Notes: generated by a model from the letters alone, not told the origin. A DNA stretch of 64,000 nucleotides from an uncultured Erythrobacter sp. (GCA_947488085.1 CANKYI010000002.1:1-64000); one strand, 5' to 3'. Shown: positions 51,784 to 61,779, numbered from the stretch's first letter. Program-made: numbers and translations.

Positions 51784-52719
51784 ATGCTGCGAATTATTGA
51801 TCTTTTTTTGGCGCCAATCATTTTCTTGGCAGCGATCCCGATGAAGTTGGTGCGCAAGAAATCCATGCGCGACCTCCCACTTGTGGCGGCTACCCTAAAA
51901 AAGATGGGCGTCTTCCCGATTACGGGCCATTACTACGAACCTCTTTTTGACATGAGTGAAGTGGATCTTTCGGGCCGGGCAAGAGACCTGCCGGGAATTG
52001 ATCTGCGACATGAGGCGCAAGTGGCAATGCTCGGCCAGTTAGACGGCGATGACATCCCTGACACATGGGAAAAGCCAGCAACAAATGATATTGCCTACTC
52101 CCTGCAGAACCGCAATTTTGGCGCGGGCGATGCAGATATGTGGTGGCAGGTTATCCGGCACTTTAAGCCATCGCGGATAATTGAGATCGGATCAGGGCAT
52201 TCAACCCGAGTGGCACGGGAAGCGATAGCCAAGAACACTAGTGAGCGACCCGACTACACCTGCGAACATACCTGCATTGAACCCTATGAGATGGCTTGGT
52301 TGGAAAAACTTGGCATTGAGATCAAGCGTTCAAAGCTTGAAGACGTTGATCAGAGCCTTTTTGGAACGCTGGGTGATGGGGACATTCTGTTCATCGACAG
52401 CTCGCATATGATCCGTCCAGATGGTGAGGTGCTGATGGAATTTTTGCAGGTTCTTCCGCGGCTTGCCAAGGGTGTGATTGTCCATGTGCACGATATTTTC
52501 ACTCCACATGACTATCCGGCTAAGTGGTTGGAAGACCCTCGTTTTTGGAACGAACAATACCTGCTCGAAGCATTCCTTTCGCACAATGCCGACTGGGAAG
52601 TTTTGATGGGGGGCAACTACCTTGCGCATCATGCACCGGAAGAGCTGAAGGATGCTTGTCGGTACTTTAAGCCCGGCGAGCATGAGCCCGGCTCATTCTA
52701 TGTGCGGCGGATCGCCTGA
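51784..52719 (+). CDS. SAM-dependent methyltransferase-like protein
   Basis: A 311-residue protein. An N-terminal hydrophobic stretch (IIDLFLAPIIFLAAIPMKL) may bind the membrane. The methyltransferase motif I is RIIEIGSGHSTRVAREAI, with DILFIDSSHMIRPDGEVLME and GVIVHVHDIFTPHDYPAKWL further on; this is the class I fold of macrocin-O-methyltransferase-like enzymes. It probably O-methylates a sugar. The last 22 bases overlap the convergent glycosyltransferase gene. Confidence 0.85.
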   Translation: MLRIIDLFLAPIIFLAAIPMKLVRKKSMRDLPLVAATLKKMGVFPITGHYYEPLFDMSEVDLSGRARDLPGIDLRHEAQVAMLGQLDGDDIPDTWEKPATNDIAYSLQNRNFGAGDADMWWQVIRHFKPSRIIEIGSGHSTRVAREAIAKNTSERPDYTCEHTCIEPYEMAWLEKLGIEIKRSKLEDVDQSLFGTLGDGDILFIDSSHMIRPDGEVLMEFLQVLPRLAKGVIVHVHDIFTPHDYPAKWLEDPRFWNEQYLLEAFLSHNADWEVLMGGNYLAHHAPEELKDACRYFKPGEHEPGSFYVRRIA

Positions 52720-53909
52720 TTTAGGCCTGCTTCAAATTTGTTTGCGATCTGCTCGCGGGTGAACGCCTCGGCCTCAGGCGATTTCAGCCAAGTGGCGAGC
52801 GCTGCTTTCAGCTCTACTTCCTTGGTGACGACATCCTCGATGGCTGCCGCGATGCTTTTGGGTGAGTTTGCATCCACTCGAAGAGCGAAAGGCAGATCAT
52901 CAAAGTAGCCATCAACTGCGGCGCCTTTCGGATAGATGATTGGCAATCCCGCGAAGAGAGCCTCGATGAAAATCAAGCCAAAGCTCTCACGAAGGGACGG
53001 CATCAGGCAAGCTGTGGCGCACGCCATGCGCTCGGGCAGTTTGGTGGGGTCCATATGTCCGGCAAACGTGATGTTAGTAATGCCTTGAGTGATCGCTTTG
53101 CAGGCGTTCAATTCTCGCTCAGTCCCGCCGCCTACAATTTCTAGAGGAGGTGCAGTTCCGTGTCGCCCAAGCAAGCGATAAGCTTTGGCGATACCTGTCA
53201 GATTCTTTGTCTTGTAGTTCTTAAGGTGGAAAACCGAGACAAGGCCATTTCCCTTGGGTTGTGAGGGTGTTGGCTCATCCAGATCTGTTGGGCAGGGCAA
53301 CAAATGTGTTGGTCCAGTGCGCTCGCCCAGCCTAGCTTCTATAGCTCGCTGTGCCCACGGGGCGAATGGGAACACAACCTGCCCACCATGGTAGATGTCC
53401 GCGAAAACCGATTTCAGATCTGGGCGGCTTGCGAGAATTTTCGTGTCCGTATTGCCCTGAATTGATAGCGCATAGGGCAGTCCCAGCTTGGATGCTGCAT
53501 GGCGCACGGCGATTCCTTCAATAGTCAGCTTATGCCCGACTAGCAGGCTCGGCGTACGGTCCATTTCTTTGATTTGAGCCACGATCTCCTCGCCCAGCAG
53601 TCGGAGCATGGTTTGATGCCGAATGCCTTTGGCAGGAGCGCTGTACTCGAGTGCAGTGCCATATTTGAAAGGCGTGCCGCTAACCGTCAACGTGCCAGGA
53701 AACAGCGTCATTCTGGCGGTGCTGGCAATTGATGGCGTGCTACGATTGATTGAAATCACATGGTGATCGAAGGCGTGCGCAGTTAGATCAACCAGCTTGC
53801 GTATGACTGGGGTTTTGAATGCCTCGAACGTATCGGGAAAGTCGCCCGATACGTGTACTACAAGGGGGCGATCGTCAGCGGCTCTGTGTGCCGAAGCCGT
53901 GCGAGACAT
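52698..53909 (-). CDS. family 4 glycosyltransferase A
   Basis: A 403-residue GT-B enzyme. The C-terminal domain has the sugar-nucleotide segment PLEIVGGGTERELNACKAIT and TNITFAGHMDPTKLPERMAC, followed by the E-x7-E motif in MPSLRESFGLIFIEALFAGL. The N-terminal domain starts PLVVHVSGDFPDTFEAFKTP. Six bp separate it from the Wzc gene upstream in the minus-strand operon wza-wzc-GT4. Confidence 0.9.
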   Translation of the reverse strand: MSRTASAHRAADDRPLVVHVSGDFPDTFEAFKTPVIRKLVDLTAHAFDHHVISINRSTPSIASTARMTLFPGTLTVSGTPFKYGTALEYSAPAKGIRHQTMLRLLGEEIVAQIKEMDRTPSLLVGHKLTIEGIAVRHAASKLGLPYALSIQGNTDTKILASRPDLKSVFADIYHGGQVVFPFAPWAQRAIEARLGERTGPTHLLPCPTDLDEPTPSQPKGNGLVSVFHLKNYKTKNLTGIAKAYRLLGRHGTAPPLEIVGGGTERELNACKAITQGITNITFAGHMDPTKLPERMACATACLMPSLRESFGLIFIEALFAGLPIIYPKGAAVDGYFDDLPFALRVDANSPKSIAAAIEDVVTKEVELKAALATWLKSPEAEAFTREQIANKFEAGLNQAIRRT

Positions 53910-53915
53910 GTCGGG

Positions 53916-56132
53916 TTACTTCTTATCGCCGCCGTATTGATAGTACTGATACTGGTATTGATAGGCGTAATCGGACCCTGCTTCCAACGCACGATATTTG
54001 GTCAAGATGCCACCAATGACGTTAGCCCCAACATGCGTAAGGCGTTTCACTGCGGTCTTGGCCTGCGCAAAGCTCGTCCGGTTCGCTTCGATCACGAAGA
54101 TCGTTGCGTCAGCAACTTGTGCAATCTCTGGAGAGTCAGCAAGGCCCAGCACCGGTGGTGAATCGATAATGATCAACGAATATTCTTTCCGCTGAGCTTC
54201 GACGAAATCGCGGAAGTGAGTGGAGGACAGCAACTCAACTGGGTTCGGCGGAATTCCAGCTACTGAAAGAATGCGGAGATTCTCATGAACACCTTCAATC
54301 GTTGCATCATCCATTGATGCATGGCCCAACAACACCTCGGTTATGCCAGCTTCTTTAGGTTCGATATCCAAGAGTTTCACAATCGATGGTTTGCGGAGAT
54401 CGGCGTCAATCAGAAGCGTACGGCGACCGAGCCTAGCGAACAGTTCCGCGATGATGAGCGCGGTCGTCGATTTGCCTTCAGATCCTTGACTGCTCGTCAG
54501 TTGCACCACTGCACCGTCGCGTGGAATGCTGAAGTCTATGGTGGAACGGATGGAGGCATAGGCTTCCATCAGGGAGCTGAACTGGTTCGCTTCCTGCCGG
54601 TCTATTTCCTCTGACTTCACATAAGGCGTAAGCCCCAGCACTGGTATTCCAAGTCGTTCATCAACATCCTCGGAGCGGCGGAACTGGTCGACGAATATCT
54701 CACGAACCAGCGCGAGAGCACCTGCTAGCGCAACCCCCATCACCAACGCCAGTATCATATTGCGAACCAAATCTGGTGCGACTGGTGAACTTGGAACAAT
54801 CGCACGATCCAGCACCGTGATCGCTCCATTTTCGACATTGGCAGCGGTGCTTATGGAATTGTAGCGGTCCAGCAGGGCCGTCAATTGTGTTCGCAAAGCT
54901 TCGGCTTCTCGCTCAAGGCCGGTGAACTCGACTGTTTCGTCCTGCTCTACCAGAGCCTCTTGCGTAACCGAAGACAACTCACTGGTCAGTGCGGCTTCTT
55001 GATTGCGGGCGATAGTGAATTCATTGCGAATGGTGGCTTTGACGTTGGCACCAGTTTGTTCGATTTGCTCATCGATGATGTCGATACGCGCTTTCACGTC
55101 GACAATTTCGGGAAACTGATCGTTGTAGCGTTGGCGCAGATTAGTGAGTTCACCAGTCAGTTCTGCTTTTTGCTGGATCAAACCCTGGATTGCCGGGTTA
55201 TTTTGCACTTCGGGAAGCTGCGCGGCAGGAATGTTCGCGACTGATCGCCAACGCTGTTCCGCTGCAATGCGATTGGCTCGCGCTTGGGCTACGGTCTGGT
55301 TGATGCTCGATAGATTTGCGCCAGTGATGGTTGGACCGCCACCTTCGCCGTCAGTACCTGTGGTCTGCGGAGTAACAATGCCAGCCGAACGCGCATAAGC
55401 ATTCGCCGATCGCTCAGAATCGGACAGCCGTGAGCGAATGTCAGAAATTTGTTCGAGTAGATATTCGCGCGCGTAGGCGTTGCTCTCAACATTGCGGCGC
55501 GTATCCGATTGCTGGAAGGCCTGCGCATAGGCATTGACGATTTCGGCGGCCAGCACGGGATCCGTTGAACGAAAGCTGATGGTGATAATCTGGCTATCAA
55601 ACGGTACATCCGCCGACACTCCGCGCTGCAAAGCCGAGATAGCCATGCGAGTACGGTCCTGCGCCCATTCTTCATCGGATCTTTGTGGAGGTCGACTGGC
55701 ATCAACATCTGGGCCAAGCAGCGCATTGCGCGCACCCAGATCGAGGTCTTGTGCGACCACCTCTGCGAGATTGCGGCTTTGAATGACTGTTCCAAGCGTC
55801 GCCATAAACCCAGCAATTTCATTGGTAGAGTTGATTGGGGAACTAACGTCTTGCCCCTCAACGATGAAATTGCCCCAAGGCTGGATCCGTACCGTGGCGT
55901 TCGCCTGATAAATTGGTGTTGAGAGCAATGTGATCACAAGGCCAAGCAACAATGCGGCCAATAGGGTTGCTCCGACTAACCACCGCTGACGAAACAATGC
56001 CCCACGCAACCATGCCGTATCGAGTTGCAGGCCTGATGGTTTCTGCTGCTCGACCGCGCCTGGCAGGTAACCGTCAACCCAAAGCTCGCGGTCACCTACA
56101 ACAGGGGTCTCAATGATGGAACGATCATTCAT
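53916..56132 (-). CDS. Wzc-type polysaccharide co-polymerase and tyrosine autokinase
   Basis: A 738-residue bitopic inner-membrane protein that controls chain length and export. N-terminal Wzz domain with helix ~57-77 (WLVGATLLAALLLGLVITLL), a long periplasmic coiled part (GELTNLRQRYNDQFPEIVDV, RNEFTIARNQEAALTSELSS), second helix (NMILALVMGVALAGALALVR). Kinase: Walker A TSSQGSEGKSTTALI, Walker A' TLLIDADLRKPS, Walker B IIIDSPPVLGLAD. The Tyr cluster at the very end is GSDYAYQYQYQYYQYGGDK. ATG 56132 is used; the start 18 codons earlier falls in the wza gene. Confidence 0.93.
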   Translation of the reverse strand: MNDRSIIETPVVGDRELWVDGYLPGAVEQQKPSGLQLDTAWLRGALFRQRWLVGATLLAALLLGLVITLLSTPIYQANATVRIQPWGNFIVEGQDVSSPINSTNEIAGFMATLGTVIQSRNLAEVVAQDLDLGARNALLGPDVDASRPPQRSDEEWAQDRTRMAISALQRGVSADVPFDSQIITISFRSTDPVLAAEIVNAYAQAFQQSDTRRNVESNAYAREYLLEQISDIRSRLSDSERSANAYARSAGIVTPQTTGTDGEGGGPTITGANLSSINQTVAQARANRIAAEQRWRSVANIPAAQLPEVQNNPAIQGLIQQKAELTGELTNLRQRYNDQFPEIVDVKARIDIIDEQIEQTGANVKATIRNEFTIARNQEAALTSELSSVTQEALVEQDETVEFTGLEREAEALRTQLTALLDRYNSISTAANVENGAITVLDRAIVPSSPVAPDLVRNMILALVMGVALAGALALVREIFVDQFRRSEDVDERLGIPVLGLTPYVKSEEIDRQEANQFSSLMEAYASIRSTIDFSIPRDGAVVQLTSSQGSEGKSTTALIIAELFARLGRRTLLIDADLRKPSIVKLLDIEPKEAGITEVLLGHASMDDATIEGVHENLRILSVAGIPPNPVELLSSTHFRDFVEAQRKEYSLIIIDSPPVLGLADSPEIAQVADATIFVIEANRTSFAQAKTAVKRLTHVGANVIGGILTKYRALEAGSDYAYQYQYQYYQYGGDKK

Positions 56133-56139
56133 TGATTTA

Positions 56140-56889
56140 TCAGTTGCCGTCTGCCGCGTTGAGGCCAACATTGGCAAAGACGCCAAACGCAGGAAGCGCA
56201 GTCAACACATCTTGCCAGAAGACCGACAGGCCGTCCGTACCCACAACAACGCGATCGCCGGGCTCCAAGATGGGATCAAGCATCGTACCTTGGCTGACCT
56301 GCGTGTAGTCAAATTTTGCAATTGAAATGCCGTCGCCTGTTTCGCGGAAAACGGCCACTTGATCGCGCTTAGCCGTGCGGTTGGTTCCGCCACCCATTGC
56401 GATAGCCGAAGATAGGCGGGCGCCTGGCTGGAATGAATACACCCCAGGTGAGGCCACAGCCCCTTCGACAGTGACCAGATGTGAAGCGTATTCGTTCACA
56501 TTCACCGATACCATTGGCAGGCGTAAGCCAGCGGCAGTGAGGCGCCGTGCGACATCTTGTTCAAACTGTGCGGCTGTCATTCCTGCCGCAGGAATTGATC
56601 CGAGCATGGGCAGCGAGACGTTGCCTCCAACGCCGATGCGCACGTTCTCAAGCGAGAAATCCGGCTCACGGAAAACATTCACCGAAATCTGGTCCGATGG
56701 GCGCATCAGATAGGTCTGCGAACGCTGCACGGCGAAGCCCGCTTGACCGAGATCGCTGCGAGGGGTGCTTACAGCTGCGCCAATCACCGGATCAGGGGTT
56801 GATGCACATGCGCCAAGAGACATGACTGCAAGAGCGCTAAGGCCGGTTTTAAAACTGCGGGTTTTGATAAAGCTCACGCATCCCTCCAT
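56140..56889 (-). CDS. Wza-type polysaccharide export lipoprotein
   Basis: A 249-residue outer-membrane export protein. Lipoprotein signal ends in the lipobox SLGAC, then the Poly_export motif LMRPSDQISVNVFREPDFSL and SLPMLGSIPAAGMTAAQFEQ, followed by SLBB-like HLVTVEGAVASPGVYSFQPG. It is shorter than E. coli Wza, as usual in Sphingomonadales. ATG 56889 was chosen since the signal peptide starts there. First of a minus-strand operon with the Wzc and GT4 genes. Confidence 0.92.
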   Translation of the reverse strand: MEGCVSFIKTRSFKTGLSALAVMSLGACASTPDPVIGAAVSTPRSDLGQAGFAVQRSQTYLMRPSDQISVNVFREPDFSLENVRIGVGGNVSLPMLGSIPAAGMTAAQFEQDVARRLTAAGLRLPMVSVNVNEYASHLVTVEGAVASPGVYSFQPGARLSSAIAMGGGTNRTAKRDQVAVFRETGDGISIAKFDYTQVSQGTMLDPILEPGDRVVVGTDGLSVFWQDVLTALPAFGVFANVGLNAADGN

Positions 56890-57179
56890 TGTTACGCGCC
56901 GGTGCTTAGACGCTCGCTTTCGGCAGTGCAACATGCTTGGCTTGTCGCAATGCGTTGGGCATGACCGTATACGTGGCGACAGTATGAAGGTTCAAAAATG
57001 CACGAGTTGCAGCGTTGCTGATTGCGGCAAGCAGCAAAAGCACACAAGAATTTGCCTGTCGATGGCGTGCATACTTGCGACCAAAAGAGAACTGCTTACG
57101 CTGCCGTCCCGCGATGGAACACTTCCGAAGCTGACCCAACAGACTGCAGGGAAAAGGCGGCGATGTCCGACTATAAGTT

Positions 57180-57713
57180 ATGACAACTCTTAGCATGATT
57201 GCGAGCGCATTTTATGCGGTGGTCGTTCTGAGTTGTGTTTGGGCAGCTGGTACTGCGGTAAATAAACGGCAGCAGGTGTGGCACAAGAACACGTGGATTG
57301 CGCTTGCCATGCTTTTCATCGCGCTTCTCTTTCTGCGAGGTATGGGGATTGAGGATTGGCTGCGCTCTTCGGCTCGAGACATGCTTCGTAGTGATGGCGC
57401 GTACGGGGGACGGCGCACTTTTCAAAGCGTGACCGTTGCCGCAATTCTCTTAACTGTGGGCGCTGCTGGTTTCTGGTGGTTCTATCGTGTCAGCAAAGGA
57501 CTGACCGGGCGCCGGAACATCGTTACAATGGCGGCCCTCGCGGCTGGAGCGACGATGATGTCGCTTGTCGTTCTGCGTATGATTTCGTTGCATGCGATTG
57601 ATCGCATTCTTTACGGGCCGCTCAAACTCAATTGGGTCGGCGACCTTGGCTCAAGCCTCATGGTGCTTTTGGCCGGTCTTTATTATGTCAAGATTGTCCG
57701 AGAGCGTCCGTGA
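57180..57713 (+). CDS. four-helix inner-membrane protein of unknown function
   Basis: A 177-residue protein with about five hydrophobic segments (e.g. MIASAFYAVVVLSCVWAAGT, TWIALAMLFIALLFLRGMGI, VTVAAILLTVGAAGFWWFYR). I do not recognise the family, although similar small membrane proteins are seen next to wza in polysaccharide loci of this group. It is divergent from the wza operon, with 290 bp between that must hold both promoters. Confidence 0.7.
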   Translation: MTTLSMIASAFYAVVVLSCVWAAGTAVNKRQQVWHKNTWIALAMLFIALLFLRGMGIEDWLRSSARDMLRSDGAYGGRRTFQSVTVAAILLTVGAAGFWWFYRVSKGLTGRRNIVTMAALAAGATMMSLVVLRMISLHAIDRILYGPLKLNWVGDLGSSLMVLLAGLYYVKIVRERP

Positions 57714-57995
57714 CAAGCGGGGCCAGTGCTCTGCGCTGATCAATCCAGCTTCAAAATGGCCTATTGGTATCCGCTGAAAGTAGCAGGAAAACGTTGCCAT
57801 CATTGTGGTCAAACTGCCGCTATGCACGAGCAGATGATCTGGCTTTTCCGGGCTCCCCTTGGTGCGCTAGCCAGGAGAACCATGGGCCGACTACGTCCCC
57901 GGCCAGTGACGGCAATTTGGTGCTTCGGTGAAGGTTGGACTGCAGATCGACACCGAGTTAGCTGCTGTTGATAAACAACCTATTTCATACACAAG
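57714..57995. other. intergenic stretch between membrane protein and glycosyltransferase
   Basis: An open frame of 73 codons at 57753-57971 contains a single CxxC (RCHHCGQTAAMHEQMIWLF) but has no ribosome-binding site or recognisable relation, so it is not called. The short dyad GGTTG...CAACC (around 57966-57980) could be part of a terminator. Confidence 0.35.
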
Positions 57996-59255
57996 TTAGA
58001 GGTGTAGCGCCTGTTTATATGCGGCCAGGAGTGGATCGATCTGGTGCTGCCAATTGAGTTCTTCGACAACGCGTGTTCGGCCGAATTTGCCCATTTCAGC
58101 GCGCTTGCCCGGATCATCGACCAACTCCGCTATTTTATTTGCCAGATCGATTGGATCGTTCGGCTCGGCATAGAGCGATGCCTCACCCGCAGAAAATTTC
58201 CCTTCGGTCACGTCAAATTGGACCATGGGTTTTTCGAGCGACATATACTCCATGATCTTATTCATGGTCGATTTGTCGTTCATGGCGTTCACCCTGTCAG
58301 GGTTTACGCCCAGCACCATCGTCGAGAGCACCTCAAACAGTTCCTGATCGGGAGCGCGACCCGTGAAGGTGATGAAGTCAGCCAGGCCCTTTTCATTGGT
58401 CAATGCCTTAAGATCATCGAGCGCAGGGCCGCCGCCTACGAGCACAAATTGTATATCCGTGCGTTGTGTGTCTCGAACCAAATAATGGACCGCGTCGATC
58501 AGAAGGTCGATCCCTTCTTGCTCGCCCATTACTCCGACATAGCCGACCATATGATCGCGACCATTCTTCCATCGTTCAACTGCCGGCACCTTGCGCAACC
58601 GGGAAAGGTCGGGACCAGAACGCACAATATGAACTCGTTCCGGCTCCATTCCGCCGCGCTCGACTGCGATCTTTTTATAGCTCGCATTGGTCGCGATTGA
58701 GACGTTGGCTGACATGAAAGTGATCTTTTCAAACCAGACCATAAGGCGCCAGAAGAATCCCCGCTTTTCGAATTTCGCTTCGTAGAGTTCGGGATTGATG
58801 TCGTGGTGGTCAAAAATGTATTTCACGCCGAACAGCTTAAACGGCAGCGCGACAATAAAGATCAAATCAGGCGGGTTGCACCCTTGAATAACGTCAAAGC
58901 GATTGCCGAAAAATATGCGCCAAGCGAGCACAGTTTCCCAAAATAATGCGGCTCCATATTCAGCCAAGAAGCCTATTGGCCCCTTAGCCTCGAGCGGCAA
59001 AGGATGGCGGTAAATCTCTACGCCCTCAATTGTCTCGCGGCGTCTTTCATGACCTTTGCCCGTCGGACAAATGATAGAAACTTTTGCACCCGCCGCCTTC
59101 AAAGTTCGAGCCTCTTGCCAAACTCGCCGGTCGAAAGGCAGTGGCAAGTTTTCGACTATGATCAAGGCGTGTTTGCCTGTGAGCGGCTCTCCCTCGATAA
59201 CCGCAGGGATGCCTTCTTCGGCCGTAGTGGTCATGTCAGTGGAAGGAATGCTCAT
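57996..59255 (-). CDS. family 4 glycosyltransferase B (WcaI/PimB-like)
   Basis: A 419-residue GT-B glycosyltransferase. N-terminal NLPLPFDRRVWQEARTLKAA and INPELYEAKFEKRGFFWRLM segments; donor site MVGYVGVMGEQEGIDLLIDA, FITFTGRAPDQELFEVLSTM and NDKSTMNKIMEYMSLEKPMV where the E-x7-E motif is reduced to E-Y-M-S-L-E. It is typical of the enzymes that add the second or third sugar in EPS loci. Coupled in a minus-strand pair with the nucleotide-sugar dehydrogenase, 11 bp apart. Confidence 0.9.
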   Translation of the reverse strand: MSIPSTDMTTTAEEGIPAVIEGEPLTGKHALIIVENLPLPFDRRVWQEARTLKAAGAKVSIICPTGKGHERRRETIEGVEIYRHPLPLEAKGPIGFLAEYGAALFWETVLAWRIFFGNRFDVIQGCNPPDLIFIVALPFKLFGVKYIFDHHDINPELYEAKFEKRGFFWRLMVWFEKITFMSANVSIATNASYKKIAVERGGMEPERVHIVRSGPDLSRLRKVPAVERWKNGRDHMVGYVGVMGEQEGIDLLIDAVHYLVRDTQRTDIQFVLVGGGPALDDLKALTNEKGLADFITFTGRAPDQELFEVLSTMVLGVNPDRVNAMNDKSTMNKIMEYMSLEKPMVQFDVTEGKFSAGEASLYAEPNDPIDLANKIAELVDDPGKRAEMGKFGRTRVVEELNWQHQIDPLLAAYKQALHL

Positions 59256-59266
59256 CGGATCAAGCC

Positions 59267-60532
59267 TTACGGAATAGAGCTTGTATCGACGATATTCGCA
59301 GAACTAATTTCGAGATTATCGATTAGCCTGTTGGTCGCGATCACCAGATCATAGTTGCGGCTTTCAGCCACATCTTTTGTCACCAGCAGATCATCAATCT
59401 TAGGCAGCCATGCGTAGGCATAACCAAGGTTTTGGCCGACAAGATTCTCCGGCTCGATCTGAGGGTCAAAGATATCGAGGTCAAAGCCAGCTTCAAGCAG
59501 CTTGCGCGCCATATCTACCGCTGGACTCTCGCGCAGGTCGTCGGTGTGCAGTTTGAATGCAAGGCCTACGAGAAGCACTTTTGAGCCGCGTTCCAAGCCC
59601 TTGATTGATTGCAAAAACTGATGGTGCTTGTGCGCTTCGTTCGATCTTATGAGCGAATCCACCAAATGCGTTGAAGAGCCCGTATCGGCAGAGATGTACT
59701 GCAGCGCGCGCACATCCTTGGGCAAACATGATCCGCCAAATGCCCCGCCGGGCCGGGTGTAATAGGCTGAAAGGTTCAGCTTAGTGTCGCTCTTGAAGAT
59801 TTTATGGACCTCTGCCGCCGAGATATCGAGGTTTTGGCACACTCGCCCAATCTCATTGGCGAACGCGACTTTGACGGCGTGCCATGAATTGTCGACAAAT
59901 TTTGTGATCTCTGCTTCGCGCAGTCCAACTTCGAAGACTGAAGCTTCAATGCCCTCATGCAGAGTATGCATATTGGCAGATGGTTTGCCGTTCAGTGTGC
60001 CAATCACGATCTTTGGCGGGTTAAAGTAGTCCTGAATGGCCGAGGCTTCGCGCAAAAACTCCGGATTATAAACCAACTCAACCAAGTCATTCGCGCGTTC
60101 ACCCAGAGCGTTTTGGATGATGGGCCAGATTACATTCTCGCACGACCCGGGTCGCATGGTGGACCGGTATGCAAGTGTGAGTGGCTTGGTTCGGTCGGCC
60201 TGAATCGTTTGCGCAATGTTCTGTGTCACCTGCGCGATATAGCTCATATCATGAGCGCCATCGACGCCGCTTGGTGTGCCAACGCAAACGATCGCAAGAT
60301 CGCAATCATCGAGCTGACCATCCAACTTTATCGTTGCGGTAATGCGCCCCTCGGCATGAGCCTTTGCGATCAGGTCATCAAGGCCTGGTTCGTAAACCGG
60401 AGCGCGCGCAGAATTGAGAGCATCGACCTTCGCCTGACTCACATCCACGCCGATCACGGTGTGGCCCTGGCTCGCAATGCAGCCTGCAGCAGTCGACCCG
60501 ACATAGCCGAGCCCAAAAATGGCGATCTTCAA
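59267..60532 (-). CDS. UDP-glucose/GDP-mannose dehydrogenase family enzyme
   Basis: A 421-residue NAD-dependent enzyme making a nucleotide-activated uronic acid. NAD site KIAIFGLGYVGSTAAGCIAS, middle domain AEITKFVDNSWHAVKVAFAN (catalytic Lys/Asn), catalytic Cys in GGAFGGSCLPKDVRALQY. The sequence G-G-S-C-L-P-K-D-V-R-A-L is closer to GDP-mannose 6-dehydrogenase (AlgD) than to most UDP-glucose dehydrogenases. Start TTG 60532 has AGGAG seven bases upstream and puts KIAIFGLG right at the N-terminus; a longer extension is rejected. Confidence 0.92.
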   Translation of the reverse strand: MKIAIFGLGYVGSTAAGCIASQGHTVIGVDVSQAKVDALNSARAPVYEPGLDDLIAKAHAEGRITATIKLDGQLDDCDLAIVCVGTPSGVDGAHDMSYIAQVTQNIAQTIQADRTKPLTLAYRSTMRPGSCENVIWPIIQNALGERANDLVELVYNPEFLREASAIQDYFNPPKIVIGTLNGKPSANMHTLHEGIEASVFEVGLREAEITKFVDNSWHAVKVAFANEIGRVCQNLDISAAEVHKIFKSDTKLNLSAYYTRPGGAFGGSCLPKDVRALQYISADTGSSTHLVDSLIRSNEAHKHHQFLQSIKGLERGSKVLLVGLAFKLHTDDLRESPAVDMARKLLEAGFDLDIFDPQIEPENLVGQNLGYAYAWLPKIDDLLVTKDVAESRNYDLVIATNRLIDNLEISSANIVDTSSIP

Positions 60533-60696
60533 ATTCAGGCTCCTGATCAAGGTCGAGCGAATGTCGGGTTGGCGCGTAGCAAGGCGATGTGTTTGGTGCA
60601 ACGCACAATGCCGCGATGGCCCGTTCGCGCAAGATCAGCGCTATTGCAAGCAAGGATCGCTATCGCCAGAAGGATTGACGAGAGGGGAAATTGAAG

Positions 60697-61776
60697 ATGA
60701 GCGAAGCACAAGGACCGCTGTCCGGACTAAAAGTTATTGAATTCGCTGGCATCGGACCGGGACCCCATGTGGCGATGCTGCTGGCTGATCTTGGTGCGGA
60801 GGTGGTGCGGATTGATCGGCTCGGTGCGGTCGTGTCAAACTCGGTTGTTGAGCGTGCCCGCCACAGGGCTGCTGTCGATTTGAAGAGCGAACACGGTAAA
60901 GCGTTTTGCTTAGAAGCCGCGGCCAAAGCGGACGTGTTGCTAGAAGGGTTTCGCCCCGGCGTGATGGAGCGTCTTGGGTTGGGACCGCAGGAATTGCAGG
61001 CGGTGAACTCTCGCTTGATTTATGCCCGCATGACGGGTTGGGGGCAGGATGGACCGCTCGCCCAAGCTGCCGGTCACGACATCAATTATATCGCGATCAC
61101 TGGCGCTCTGTGCGCAATTGGCCGCGCAGGCGAAACAGCGACACCGCCGCAAAATTTGGTCGGCGATTTCGGCGGTGGGTCAATGTACTGCGCGTTCGGC
61201 ATCATGGCTGCGCTTTACGAGCGGGAACGCTCTGGCAAAGGTCAGGTAGTCGACGCCGCCATTGTCGATGGTACGACCAGCTTGATGAGCTTTTTCTTCG
61301 GCAATCGCGATAAGCCATTCCTGACCACTGAGCGCGGTAAGGGGATGCTGGGCGGGGCGGCCCACTTTTACCAATGTTTCGAATGTGCGGATGGCAAAGA
61401 GGTCTCTGTCGGAGCCATTGAGCCGCAATTTTACGCTGAGCTATTGGCAAAATCGGGTGCACCCGCGCAGCTGACCGAAGCGCAGATGAACCCAGCCAAT
61501 TGGGATGGTTATGCTGATCAATTGACGGCCTTGTTTAAGACCAAGCCGCAGGCAGAATGGGTGGAATTGCTGGAGGGTAGCGATGCGTGTTTTGCGCCTG
61601 TTCTGACTTTGGACGAAGCGCGCGATCATCCGCATATGAAATCGCGCGACGCCTATGTTGAACATGATGGCGAATGGCACACGGCGCCTGCTCCTCGGTT
61701 CAGTCGGACACCGGGTGCGGTGCGATCCAGCACTGATGACGGTGCTGATATCGTTGCAGGTTGGAGCAAAGGATAA
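60697..61776 (+). CDS. CaiB/BaiF CoA-transferase family protein (alpha-methylacyl-CoA racemase-like)
   Basis: A 359-residue family III protein. GLKVIEFAGIGPGPHVAMLL, LLADLGAEVVRIDR and AGHDINYIAITGALCAIGRA, GDFGGGSMYCAFGIMAALYE match alpha-methylacyl-CoA racemases (catalytic His in AAGHDINY, Asp in GDFGGG). It probably changes the configuration of 2-methyl-branched acyl-CoAs. ATG 60697, two codons after a TTG, follows GAGGGGA. It starts a plus-strand run with a MaoC hydratase gene. Confidence 0.93.
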   Translation: MSEAQGPLSGLKVIEFAGIGPGPHVAMLLADLGAEVVRIDRLGAVVSNSVVERARHRAAVDLKSEHGKAFCLEAAAKADVLLEGFRPGVMERLGLGPQELQAVNSRLIYARMTGWGQDGPLAQAAGHDINYIAITGALCAIGRAGETATPPQNLVGDFGGGSMYCAFGIMAALYERERSGKGQVVDAAIVDGTTSLMSFFFGNRDKPFLTTERGKGMLGGAAHFYQCFECADGKEVSVGAIEPQFYAELLAKSGAPAQLTEAQMNPANWDGYADQLTALFKTKPQAEWVELLEGSDACFAPVLTLDEARDHPHMKSRDAYVEHDGEWHTAPAPRFSRTPGAVRSSTDDGADIVAGWSKG

Positions 61777-61779
61777 TCC

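Noticed and set aside
57753-57971. small CxxC protein
   Set aside because: A single CxxC in an otherwise Arg/Trp-rich frame without ribosome-binding site; not enough to call a gene.
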